From Acinetobacter sp. ANC 3813 (lineage in GTDB: Bacteria > Pseudomonadota > Gammaproteobacteria > Pseudomonadales > Moraxellaceae): a stretch of 64,000 bases of DNA. The notes beneath the pieces were generated by a model, which worked only from the letters and a program-made list of their open reading frames with translations, was not told the DNA's origin and ran no database searches. The position numbers and the translations under genes are program-made. The DNA is taken from NCBI RefSeq assembly GCF_002135435.1, contig NZ_NEGK01000003.1, positions 1-64,000 of the forward strand, given 5' to 3'. Positions 1 through 7,433 of the stretch are shown piece after piece; position 1 is the first letter of the stretch, and each line of letters starts with the position of its first letter.

Positions 1-764
1 ATCAATTTTCAAAACATTGGATTGGTTCGCAGCAGTTGAAAGCGGTTTAAGTCAACAAACACAAAGCATTTCATTTCCGTTATTCCCCCTTGTAATTTAT
101 CGTTACGTAGCCCAGCTCATACAATATAGGCTGGGCGATACGATTGATCTGTCTATAAATAAATCACACCCTAGCCTGCCTCTAAATTCAATTATTGAAT
201 TAAGCGAATAAAAAACAGATATAAGAATTTCATTAAAACCAGATTCACTTTCATTTTACTTAATATATTTTTTTAAAATCCAGAATTTTAAAATAAAAAA
301 AACCAACCGATATTTAGTTTTAAAATAAAAACCCTTAAATAAAAAACACCATTAAATATTCAAAAACATCACCCACGCCATTTAATAACGAGATTAATAT
401 CACAAAATTAAATTTTTATATTTAGTGTTTTAAAAATAAAAGCAAGTTAATCATCAAATACCTTAACACTTATTTATTTTATATTGAAAAATAATAATAT
501 ATTAATTACAAATACCTGAGATAAATCACAAAAACAACCTCTATATCAAACACCTTCACACGACTTAATTTACCCCCTTAATATCAAACAACCTATAAAA
601 TAAAAAAATTCCCATTATATTGTTTAATTTAAAACCTATTAAAATTAAAAACCCACTTTGATACATAATGCCATTTATCCATACCGCATTAAAATCTAGC
701 ATGCCCCGCAGAATTCAACAGAATGAATTCTGATTTTAAATAATTTATATTAGGGGGAATATTT
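1..764. other. Left edge and AT-rich spacer without a recognisable gene
   Basis: Bases 2-211 are open in one plus-strand frame that runs off the left edge, and a second frame ends at base 50. Either could be the tail of a gene outside the window. Neither translation is recognisable, and the longer frame only begins with a TTG. Bases 212-700 are extremely AT-rich, with long A and T runs and no credible coding frame on either strand. A 7-base inverted repeat lies at 110-116/130-136 without a T tract. The last 60 bases hold the leader of the outer-membrane gene at 765. Confidence 0.5.
709..732 (+). repeat. Perfect 9-bp inverted repeat in the leader of the Ail/OmpX-like gene
   Basis: CAGAATTCA (709-717) and TGAATTCTG (724-732) are perfect inverted copies separated by six bases. 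The repeat ends 32 bases before the ATG at 765. There is no T run directly behind it, so it is not a standard terminator. It could be an mRNA leader hairpin or a palindromic protein-binding site. The sequence alone does not say which. Confidence 0.55.
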
Positions 765-1289
765 ATGAAATTACTACAGCTTTGCGTGCTCGGTTCAATG
801 GCCGTATTCACTACACATACTTTTGCGAAGCAACACACTGTTTCATTGGGTTATGCGCAAACTGATATTGAAGACAACTTCGACCTTAAAGGCATGAATG
901 CACAATATCGCTATGAAACAACTTCACCTGTAAGCTTCTTAGCTTCTGTTTCTTACCAAACAGGTGACGACCAATGGCATGAAGCGCCAGATGAGCAATA
1001 TAGCATTGATGCTAAACACCTAACGCTACTTGCTGGCCCTGCTTACCGTTTTAATGATGTAGTGAGCGCATATGTAGTCGCAGGCTATGCACTATCAGAA
1101 GTTGAATCATCTTATGAATATCCAGGTTATTCAGAACAATTTGATCTTTCTGAAACGAATTTTGCTTATGGCGCAGGTATAATTATTAATCCAACTGAAT
1201 ACATTTCAGTGAATCTGGGTTATGAAGCAACTGAAGTTGATTCAGCTAAACTCAGCGGCTTTAATATTGGCTTAGGTTATCGTTTCTAA
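765..1289 (+). CDS. Ail/OmpX/Lom-like outer membrane beta-barrel protein
   Basis: A 174-residue protein with an N-terminal signal peptide (charged start, hydrophobic stretch, likely cleavage after THTFA near residue 21). It has alternating aromatic/polar strands typical of an eight-stranded barrel and ends in a terminal phenylalanine (LGYRF), the BAM recognition signal. The repeating 'SLGYAQ...YAVAGY...VNLGYEAT' pattern matches the Ail/OmpX/Lom family, whose members act in adhesion, serum resistance or envelope stress. A strong ribosome binding site (AGGGGG) precedes the ATG by about eight bases. The gene is monocistronic, with its own terminator just downstream. Which role it has here cannot be told. 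Confidence 0.8.
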   Translation: MKLLQLCVLGSMAVFTTHTFAKQHTVSLGYAQTDIEDNFDLKGMNAQYRYETTSPVSFLASVSYQTGDDQWHEAPDEQYSIDAKHLTLLAGPAYRFNDVVSAYVVAGYALSEVESSYEYPGYSEQFDLSETNFAYGAGIIINPTEYISVNLGYEATEVDSAKLSGFNIGLGYRF

Positions 1290-1307
1290 GACAATCTAAC
1301 CGATATA

Positions 1308-1334
1308 AAAAAGAGGCTGCAGGCCTCTTTTTTA
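1308..1334 (+). terminator. Rho-independent terminator of the Ail/OmpX-like gene
   Basis: AAGAGGC (1311-1317), a short loop and GCCTCTT (1323-1329) form a GC-containing hairpin followed by a T run, 20 bases past the stop codon at 1289. Confidence 0.85.
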
Positions 1335-1513
1335 TGCTCACAATTAAAGACATTTGTTAGATTTGGTCATTTTTTTGACGGCCTGTAATGATTATTCTGA
1401 AAAAAGTAAATTCTTATTTATTATTACTTTAAATTTCACTTCGCAAAAAAATGATTTTTTTCATCACAAATCATAACCAACTACATAATAATTGACTTTG
1501 GGGGTTTTACTGT

Positions 1514-3745
1514 ATGTTCTATCTTTCAAAACGGTTAATGCACACCACACACTGGCCGCTCAAAATAGCTGTCTTATGTGCATTAAGCGGAACACATCTT
1601 CAGGCCTCAGCCAATGATGCCGTTCAATACAGCGCAGAACAGCGGGCAATTGCTACTGAGCAGCAAATGACTGATGAAGAGCGCTTTGGACTTATTCAAA
1701 GCCTCATGGTTATGGTGCTGAAGCCAGATTTTTCATCAGAACGTGATCTGCGTGTTCCTGCGGATGTTCCTCAAATTGCAGGATGGGTCAAAGGTGTACC
1801 GCGCTTAGGTGTGCCAGATTTGATGCTTACAGATGCTGGACTCGGCATTGCCAACCCTGGCAGCGGCCGCAAAGGCGATCAAGCAACAGCATTCCCTTCC
1901 GCGCAGGCGCTGGCGGCAACGTTCAACCCTCAATTGGCTTATGACACTGGCGCTATTTTGGGCAAAGAGGCGAAATCCCGCGGCTTTAATGTAGTCCTCG
2001 GCGGCGGCATTAATTTGGCCCGTGACCCACGGCATGGACGCAACTTTGAATATTTATCAGAAGACCCGTGGCTGAGTGCTGTTTTAATTGCAGAAACCGT
2101 TAAAGGTACTCAAGACCAAAAAGTCATGGGCATACTCAAACACGTATCCCTTAATTCTCAAGAAATCAATAAATGGGCGCTCAATGCTAAAATTGACCCT
2201 GCTGCGCATCGTGAATCTGAATTGCTCGGCTTTGAGATTGCGATTGAACGCTCCCATCCGGGCGCATTGATGTGCGCGTATAATAAGGTCAATGGTGAAT
2301 ACGCCTGCGGCAATGATATTTTACTGAACGAGCAAGTAAAAAAAGCCATGAATTATAAAGGCTTTATCATGTCAGATTGGAAAGCCGTCTATCATTGGGA
2401 TTATGCGCTTAAAGGATTGGACCAGCATTCCGGCATTCAATTAGACGAGAAAGAATGGTTTGGAAAACCGCTTCAGCAAGCTCTTGAGAATGGACAGTTC
2501 CCACGTGATCGTTTATCAGACATGGTGCGGCGTATTCTCTATGCCGTGTATTCCACTGAAATCGACACTTGGCGTGGTCCGCAAGCTAAACCGGATTTAG
2601 CAAAGCATCTGCAGTCTGCCCTTGAAGTCGCACGTGAAGGCACAGTGCTGTTAAAAAACAATAAGATTCTGCCCATTCCAGCTGAGACAAAACGTATCGC
2701 AATTATTGGCGGTTTTTCCCACCTTGGCATGCTCAGCGGCGGCGGCGGTTCCAGCCTCGTCGACCCTGTTGGCGGATTTGCTTTAAATGTGCCTTTAGGC
2801 GGCAATAATATGTTCGCGTCTTTGCGGCGACTGGCGATCACCGGCCCTTCGCCGCTAAGCGAACTCAAAAAACAATTTCCGAACACTGAGTTTTTAACCG
2901 ATGCTGGTGAAAACCCTGCTGAAGCAGCGGCGATTGCCAAACAAGCCGATCTTGCGATTATTTTTGCCTACAAAACTGAAGCAGAAAATCATGACCATGC
3001 CGATTTAAGCCTGCCTTGGGGGCAAGACCAATTGATACAAGCCGTTGCTTCAGCAAATCCTAAAACAGTCGTTGTGCTGCAGACTGGCAACCCTGTAAGC
3101 ATGCCGTGGATTGAGAAGACCCCAGCTATTATTGAATCATGGTATTCAGGCAATGCAGGCGGCACAGCCATTGCTGAAATTCTTGCAGGAAAAGTAAACC
3201 CATCAGGCCGCTTGCCTATGACTTTTTATGCTGACGTTCAGCAAACGCCGCACCCTGAACTTCCTGGCTTTGGCACGCCAATCGACACACCAACTACCAT
3301 TGATTATCACGAGGGCGCAGAAATCGGCTATCGCTGGTTCGCAAAAACCAAGCAAAAACCGTTATTTGCCTTTGGCCATGGCTTAAGCTACAGCCAATTC
3401 AGCTATAGCGGATTAAAACTTAAAGGGAAAGATAACGTTTCAGCTGAATTTACAGTAACCAATACCAGTAATGTCGCTGGTGCAGAGGTTCCTCAACTGT
3501 ATTTAATCAATGCGCCTGATGGCGAACGCATGCGCTTATTGGCTTTTGAACGGCTGAATCTAAAACCCAATGAATCCCGCAAAGTTAAGATGACAATCGA
3601 TCCTCGGCTGCTTGGCCGTTTTGATCAGACACAGAAAAAATGGCATCTGGCAGCAGGTCAATACAGCATCGCTGCTGGCAAAGCATCGGACAACTTGCTA
3701 TTAAAAGGGCAAATTCAGTTAAATGAAAAGTATTTCGGCCAATAA
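1514..3745 (+). CDS. Periplasmic glycoside hydrolase family 3 (beta-glucosidase BglX-like)
   Basis: A 743-residue protein with a signal peptide ending around residue 34. It has the two-domain GH3 catalytic core and a C-terminal fibronectin III-like domain (about residues 640-735). The nucleophile motif 'GFIMSDW' is intact, with Asp288 as the predicted nucleophile, and the KHVSLN and GRDPRHGR-type substrate-pocket segments are recognisable ('LARDPRHGRNFE'). The length matches BglX-type enzymes, which cleave terminal beta-linked glucose or related sugars in the periplasm. The start at 1514 follows GGGGG; an ATG at 1538 is an alternative. No sugar transporter or regulator is adjacent, so the natural substrate is unknown. 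Confidence 0.88.
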   Translation: MFYLSKRLMHTTHWPLKIAVLCALSGTHLQASANDAVQYSAEQRAIATEQQMTDEERFGLIQSLMVMVLKPDFSSERDLRVPADVPQIAGWVKGVPRLGVPDLMLTDAGLGIANPGSGRKGDQATAFPSAQALAATFNPQLAYDTGAILGKEAKSRGFNVVLGGGINLARDPRHGRNFEYLSEDPWLSAVLIAETVKGTQDQKVMGILKHVSLNSQEINKWALNAKIDPAAHRESELLGFEIAIERSHPGALMCAYNKVNGEYACGNDILLNEQVKKAMNYKGFIMSDWKAVYHWDYALKGLDQHSGIQLDEKEWFGKPLQQALENGQFPRDRLSDMVRRILYAVYSTEIDTWRGPQAKPDLAKHLQSALEVAREGTVLLKNNKILPIPAETKRIAIIGGFSHLGMLSGGGGSSLVDPVGGFALNVPLGGNNMFASLRRLAITGPSPLSELKKQFPNTEFLTDAGENPAEAAAIAKQADLAIIFAYKTEAENHDHADLSLPWGQDQLIQAVASANPKTVVVLQTGNPVSMPWIEKTPAIIESWYSGNAGGTAIAEILAGKVNPSGRLPMTFYADVQQTPHPELPGFGTPIDTPTTIDYHEGAEIGYRWFAKTKQKPLFAFGHGLSYSQFSYSGLKLKGKDNVSAEFTVTNTSNVAGAEVPQLYLINAPDGERMRLLAFERLNLKPNESRKVKMTIDPRLLGRFDQTQKKWHLAAGQYSIAAGKASDNLLLKGQIQLNEKYFGQ

Positions 3746-3860
3746 AAGCCTGTGCATTGCATTCATAAGTCTTGAGTAAAAGTTGAGATTTTTTAGGTGT
3801 AAAGCCTACTCGACCCAAATGCTAAAAAATCAATGATTGACAATAAGCATTATTAAGTCA

Positions 3861-3878
3861 TGTACGCTTTAGCTTACA
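3861..3878 (+). promoter_or_regulatory. GacA-type upstream activating sequence
   Basis: TGTACG-CTTTAG-CTTACA matches the gammaproteobacterial GacA box TGTAAG-N6-CTTACA at 11 of 12 defined positions with the correct 6-base gap. Its centre lies about 65 bases upstream of the predicted start of the small RNA described next, a distance like those of known rsm genes. I found no second copy when reading the other spacers. Confidence 0.75.
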
Positions 3879-3899
3879 ATAATTTAGGAGATACTCGGA

Positions 3900-3928
3900 T
3901 TGATTGAAAATACGTCCTGAAATATTCT
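3900..3928 (+). promoter_or_regulatory. Predicted promoter of the CsrA-sequestering RNA
   Basis: TTGATT (3900-3905), a 17-base spacer and TATTCT (3923-3928) form a reasonable sigma-70 promoter. It predicts transcription from about 3935, downstream of the GacA box. Confidence 0.6.
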
Positions 3929-3934
3929 TAAACC

Positions 3935-4055
3935 ATAGTGAACAGGATGTTCCAAACAACAAGAATAAAAAAGACAAGCAATGGATCGCAGGTACGACAG
4001 GAGCTATACCGAGCGCAGTTAAATAAAAAAGCCCAACAGGATGTTGGGCTTTTTT
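3935..4055 (+). ncRNA. Candidate RsmX/Y/Z (CsrB)-type small RNA
   Basis: The predicted transcript is about 120 nt, the usual size of Rsm RNAs. It contains four GGA motifs: 3945-3947, 3983-3985, 4000-4002 and 4039-4041. The first sits at the tip of GAACA/TGTTC (3940-3944/3948-3952). The third sits in a loop closed by GGTA/TACC (3991-3994/4007-4010), with an outer CGC/GCG. The fourth sits at the tip of the 9-bp terminator stem. The first and last read ACAGGATGT, the core of the CsrA/RsmA binding consensus. No ORF of note occupies the region. By family knowledge such RNAs titrate CsrA and are switched on by GacS/GacA. A Rfam-type search was not possible, and no csrA or gac gene is in the window. 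A C4-like or other sRNA family remains possible. Confidence 0.72.
4025..4055. terminator. Bidirectional terminator carrying a GGA loop
   Basis: AGCCCAACA (4030-4038) and TGTTGGGCT (4042-4050) form a perfect 9-bp stem with loop GGA. An A run precedes it and a T run follows, so it can end the small RNA on the plus strand and the lipoprotein gene on the minus strand. Confidence 0.85.
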
Positions 4056-4117
4056 ATTATGTCGATAACATCATGTGCAACGCAATCATATAAGTGCAGT
4101 GGATTTTAATCTTATAT

Positions 4118-4459
4118 TTACTGGCTGCTCACAGCGCTGGATGCAGGCGAACCGCCATTGTCTATTCGATTTTGCTCTTCAATACGGGCCAAGGTTTCTT
4201 TATAAAATTCCTGACCATGCACTTCCAGCTCTTCTGGTGATTTATCACTATTGTAATCATGATCGCCATGACTGTGATCTGAATGATTAGAACTGCCAGC
4301 ACCATTTCCGCCAGCAGCTGCATTGACACTCTCAGTTGCTGTGTGAATTTGCGAATCGTTCTGAACTGAATCTTGATCATAATGCGTTTTTACAGATGCC
4401 TCGTCACAGCCCGCTAAAAAAGCACCCAATATAATCACAGAGGCATAAACCGTTCTCAT
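4118..4459 (-). CDS. Small putative lipoprotein with a histidine-rich stretch
   Basis: The reading frame opens with a TTG at 4465, but the ATG at 4459 gives the natural start, preceded by a modest GAG-type site. The roughly 113-residue product has a type II signal peptide with lipobox LAGC (Cys at about residue 18). A low-complexity polar region follows, including 'NHSDHSHGDHD', which could bind metal ions (inference only). No known domain is recognised. It converges on the small RNA gene and shares its terminator. Confidence 0.65.
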   Translation of the reverse strand: MRTVYASVIILGAFLAGCDEASVKTHYDQDSVQNDSQIHTATESVNAAAGGNGAGSSNHSDHSHGDHDYNSDKSPEELEVHGQEFYKETLARIEEQNRIDNGGSPASSAVSSQ

Positions 4460-4595
4460 TATCAAAACTCAGAAACTAAACTATTGAAAAGATTGTCATA
4501 TCCAGAATTACTCCACAAGCCCGCCGGTTTCGCATTTATCCTCTGACTTATGCTGCAGTTTGACTATTAAAAAAGAAATGAGAAAATTCATACAT

Positions 4596-4624
4596 TAAAA
4601 AAGAGGCTCAATGCCTCTTTTTTA
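4596..4624. terminator. Terminator downstream of tsaD
   Basis: AAGAGGC-TCAAT-GCCTCTT is flanked by an A run and a T run just past the tsaD stop codon. It is symmetrical enough to work in both directions. Confidence 0.8.
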
Positions 4625-4637
4625 ATCAACTGCTTAT

Positions 4638-5684
4638 TTATACTTTTGCCGCATCCTGTGCTGCTGTATCCGTATCTTCTGGGTTACTCAGCTCAGTCAT
4701 CGGCCAGCGCGGCGTTGTTGTCACAGCCAAGCCATCATGCTGACCCGCTTTTAAGCGCTGATAGCCCGCAAAAGCAATCATCGCGCCATTGTCTGTACAT
4801 AATGCGGGTTCTGCATAATAAACTGATGCACGAATTTTGGCTAAATCCGCTTCCAGACGTTCACGTAAACGTTTATTTGCGCTCACACCACCTGCAATAA
4901 CCAAACGCTTTAGCCCTGTTTGCTTCAACGCTTTTACTGATTTTTTAACCAAGGTATCAACTAAAGCTTCTTGGAATGAAGCAGCAATGTCTGCTTCTCG
5001 GCCTTCTCCTGCGACTTTTTTCAGCTGTACAGACACAGCTGTTTTTAAACCACTGAAAGAGAAATCCAGACCTTGATGCAACATTGGTCGCGGAAATTCA
5101 AAGGCCTTCATATCACCTTCAGTGGCTAATTTTGAAATATTGGGGCCGCCTGGATAAGGCAACCCCATCATTTTCGCCACTTTATCAAAGGCTTCACCAG
5201 CTGCATCATCAATCGATTCGCCCAACAGCTCATATTGGCCAATGCCGTAGGCAGCCATCAATTGGGTATGACCGCCTGATACCAAAAGCGCCACAAACGG
5301 AAACTCTGGCGGTGTTGCGGACAATAAAGGCGCCAGCATATGTCCTTCCATATGATGCACACCTATCGCAGGCTTATTCAGTGCAAAGGCTAGAGTTCGG
5401 CCAAAAAGCGCACCGGTCATGAGCGCACCCATCAAACCAGGGCCACGAGTATAAGCAATGGCATCAATTTCCGATTTTTTGATGCCGCTGTCAGCCAAAA
5501 GCTGCGTAATTAAAGGAATTAATTTTCGCACATGGTCGCGTGAAGCCAATTCTGGCACTACACCGCCATATTCAGCATGCAGTTTAATCTGGCTGTACAG
5601 CACTTGCCCGCGCAAACCCAACTCGCTGTCATACAGTGCAAGTCCTGTTTCATCACAAGATGTTTCTAAGCCTAAAACGATCAT
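4638..5684 (-). CDS. tsaD: tRNA N6-adenosine threonylcarbamoyltransferase TsaD
   Basis: TsaD transfers the threonylcarbamoyl group from TC-AMP to A37 of ANN-decoding tRNAs, working with TsaB and TsaE in the cytoplasm. The protein opens with '[15 protein letters not shown]', has the metal-binding 'HHMEGH' motif near residue 110, the 'LVSGGHTQL' nucleotide-binding segment and the C-terminal '[12 protein letters not shown]'. The ORF is open further upstream, but the ATG at 5684 gives the family N-terminus and a 348-residue length, and AGGCAG lies before it. It is divergent from rpsU, as in many gammaproteobacteria. Confidence 0.95.
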   Translation of the reverse strand: MIVLGLETSCDETGLALYDSELGLRGQVLYSQIKLHAEYGGVVPELASRDHVRKLIPLITQLLADSGIKKSEIDAIAYTRGPGLMGALMTGALFGRTLAFALNKPAIGVHHMEGHMLAPLLSATPPEFPFVALLVSGGHTQLMAAYGIGQYELLGESIDDAAGEAFDKVAKMMGLPYPGGPNISKLATEGDMKAFEFPRPMLHQGLDFSFSGLKTAVSVQLKKVAGEGREADIAASFQEALVDTLVKKSVKALKQTGLKRLVIAGGVSANKRLRERLEADLAKIRASVYYAEPALCTDNGAMIAFAGYQRLKAGQHDGLAVTTTPRWPMTELSNPEDTDTAAQDAAKV

Positions 5685-5724
5685 TAAACTGCCTATAACC
5701 TGTATCAAATCTGTCGCAAAGCCT

Positions 5725-5752
5725 ATTATAGACTTGTGGTCTGAGATGTAAA
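5725..5752 (-). promoter_or_regulatory. Predicted tsaD promoter
   Basis: Read on the minus strand: TTTACA (5752-5747), a 16-base spacer and a consensus TATAAT (5730-5725). It predicts a start near 5718, about 34 bases before the tsaD ATG. It overlaps the rpsU promoter on the other strand. Confidence 0.6.
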
Positions 5753-5762
5753 TGAGTAAAAT
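5734..5762 (+). promoter_or_regulatory. Predicted rpsU promoter
   Basis: TTGTGG (5734-5739), a 17-base spacer and TAAAAT (5757-5762) lie about 70 bases before the rpsU ATG. The predicted start is near 5769. The -35 region lies inside the divergent tsaD promoter. Confidence 0.6.
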
Positions 5763-5830
5763 ACTGCACTTCACTTGTGATCAAAGGCAATTCTGCCTAG
5801 ATCTTATCCATAACTTAATGAGGATTCTTC

Positions 5831-6046
5831 ATGCCACAAGTTAAATTGAAAGAAGGCGAGCCAGTAGACGTAGCTATTCGCCGTTTTAAACGTTCATGCG
5901 AAAAAGCTGGTGTACTTGCTGACGTTCGTAAGCGCGAATTCTATGAAAAACCAACTCAAGAACGTAAGCGCAAAAAAGCTGCTGCTGTTAAACGCTACCA
6001 AAAGAAATTGGCTCGCGAATCAGTACGCACTACTCGCCTTTACTAA
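5831..6046 (+). CDS. rpsU: 30S ribosomal protein S21
   Basis: A 71-residue basic protein with the complete S21 sequence pattern ('[14 protein letters not shown]', 'REFYEKPT', '[15 protein letters not shown]'). S21 helps the small subunit pair with the Shine-Dalgarno sequence during initiation. A clear AGGA site precedes the ATG. A YqeY-like gene follows after 38 bases and is probably cotranscribed. The dnaG-rpoD part of the classical macromolecular synthesis operon is absent here. Confidence 0.97.
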
Positions 6047-6084
6047 AATTAATTTGTGATTGATTGACTAACCTGGATATATAA

Positions 6085-6531
6085 ATGACTACTTTAAAAA
6101 ACCAAATAACTGAAGTTTTAAAAGCAACTATGCGTGCTAAAGAAATGAATAAGTTAACGGTAATTCGTAGTCTGCAGGCAGCAATCAAGCAAATTGAAGT
6201 CGATGAACGTATAGAGCTTGACGATACTCAAGTTCTTGCGGTCATTGAAAAGCAAATCAAACAACGTAAAGAATCGATCAAAGCCTTTGAAGGCGCTGGT
6301 CGAGAAGATTTAGCTAGTAAGGAACAAGCCGAACTTGAGGTGTTATCTCAATTTCTACCAGAAGCTATGACTGAGGAAGAACTTGATTCCATCATTGCAC
6401 AGACTATTTCTGCGCAAGAAGCTACTAGCATGAAAGATATGGGTAAGGTGATGAACTCTCTGCGTCCGCTCATAGCCGGGCGCGCCGATCCTTCTCAAGT
6501 TTCTGCAAAAATCAAAGCAAAACTTAGTTAA
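6085..6531 (+). CDS. GatB/YqeY domain-containing protein
   Basis: A 148-residue YqeY-family protein. The N-terminal helical part contains 'AMRAKEMNKLTVIRSLQAAIKQ', and the C-terminal part resembles the tRNA-binding tail of GatB ('MGKVMNSLRPLIAGRADPSQVSAKIKAKL'). The family has a suspected but unproven role in tRNA amidation. It follows rpsU by 38 bases, an arrangement common in this lineage. No intrinsic terminator of good quality is visible after it. Confidence 0.85.
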   Translation: MTTLKNQITEVLKATMRAKEMNKLTVIRSLQAAIKQIEVDERIELDDTQVLAVIEKQIKQRKESIKAFEGAGREDLASKEQAELEVLSQFLPEAMTEEELDSIIAQTISAQEATSMKDMGKVMNSLRPLIAGRADPSQVSAKIKAKLS

Positions 6532-6637
6532 TCCCCACATCGTTAAATCTTGTTTTGAGTATTTTTAATATTCAAAAAATATGTTTGATTTGGCCTATTT
6601 GATTTAATTATTTTCTACATATAAATCAAATAGCCAA

Positions 6638-6977
6638 TCAACTATCCACCCCTCCAAAAAAATAACAATTATATCCATCAATCCCTGAAGCAATGATCCA
6701 TTTTTGAAATGCCTGAATTTCAAAAATAGATTCCACCCAGAACAATTGTTGCAGCTTCAAATTGAGTATAAATTACTGGGCAAGGTTCATCTATTTCAGC
6801 ATTGTTAAAGCAACTTATGCGTAAAATTTCTTTGGAAAGTGAACCACTTACTCCTTTCACATTTCCATATTCAATAACGCCACTATCAGGTTTAGATAAT
6901 ACCAAATCACCGACTTTAATATTCTAAATAGAAACAAGCTATTGATCTGTATGAATTAAAGTACCAGCCACAAATCC
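6638..6977 (-). pseudogene. Decayed Hint (intein-like) domain fragment
   Basis: On the minus strand the frame from 6977 reads 'GFVAGTLIHTDQ', stop, 'LVSI', stop, then 'NIKVGDLVLSKPDSGVIEYG'. This is the start of a Hint/pretoxin-Hint domain, whose usual form is 'CFVAGTLVHT...GLKPIEQIKVGDWVLS'. The in-frame stops are TAG at 6939-6941 and 6924-6926, the second where Gln is expected. Near 6735 the frame shifts and a second frame gives 'LFWVESIFEIQAFQKW', resembling the 'NHPFWVE' region, ending at 6638. The first catalytic Cys is replaced by Gly. Hint domains process C-terminal toxins of Rhs, CdiA and other polymorphic toxin proteins. This looks like the remnant of one, with no toxin or large N-terminal part nearby. 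Confidence 0.65.
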
Positions 6978-6990
6978 AGATATTTTTCAC

Positions 6991-7353
6991 CTATTTCAAA
7001 TCACACTGAATATTATATTTCTTTAATAATTGCATTTCTGGTGACACTACCACTTTATCGATCACTGTTTGCTTTGTCATAGATTGTGCCGTAAGCGGTA
7101 AGTACGCACGGTTTTGATCTGTAGTTTGATACAAATCGTCGACGTATTTTTTGACGATTCCACAAAATTGCTGCTGCTGTTGTGCTGAAAATTGAGAAGT
7201 TTTAGGATCTAAACTGCGTAAAAAAAACTTCATATCTGCAGTATATTGACTAGATATTTTTTCTACATCACGAACATACTGTTCAGTACTCGCGGCTTGC
7301 ACTGTCTGTACAACCACTCCCAAACCCAACAGGGTAAATATTAATTTTTTCAT
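6991..7353 (-). CDS. Small secreted protein of unknown function
   Basis: The ORF opens at a TTG (7356), but the ATG at 7353 is the likely start. The 120-residue product has a clear signal peptide (MKKLIFTLLGLGVVVQTVQA, cleavage near residue 20) and a soluble, partly helical remainder with two cysteines ('QFCGIVKKYVDDLYQ' and C-terminal 'NIQCDLK') that could form a disulphide in the periplasm. I recognise no domain. It ends 14 bases before the Hint-domain remnant. Confidence 0.65.
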   Translation of the reverse strand: MKKLIFTLLGLGVVVQTVQAASTEQYVRDVEKISSQYTADMKFFLRSLDPKTSQFSAQQQQQFCGIVKKYVDDLYQTTDQNRAYLPLTAQSMTKQTVIDKVVVSPEMQLLKKYNIQCDLK

Positions 7354-7433
7354 CAATTCAATCTTTATCGTTTATCTAAAAGCGCACTTACAATTGTAGC
7401 ACCAGCCAATTTTCCAAACTAATTTAAATGCGG

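Noticed and set aside
110..136. Inverted repeat GCCCAGC/GCTGGGC as a terminator
   Set aside because: The loop is 13 bases, there is no T run and no gene end is known beside it.
17..211. Open frame at the left edge, 64 codons
   Set aside because: It starts with TTG, has no ribosome binding site, and its translation is unlike any protein I know. It may be the end of a gene outside the window, but I cannot support it.
1386..1399. Possible Fur-type box (AATGATTATT) before the GH3 glycosidase gene
   Set aside because: Only about half of the 19-base consensus is matched and AT-rich spacers give such matches easily.
2539..2940. 133-codon minus-strand frame inside the GH3 glycosidase
   Set aside because: A shadow of the real coding frame with low-complexity translation.
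3935..4055. C4-like antisense RNA as an explanation for the small RNA
   Set aside because: Kept only as an alternative. The GacA box and GGA loops fit the Rsm/Csr class better, but a covariance search was not possible.
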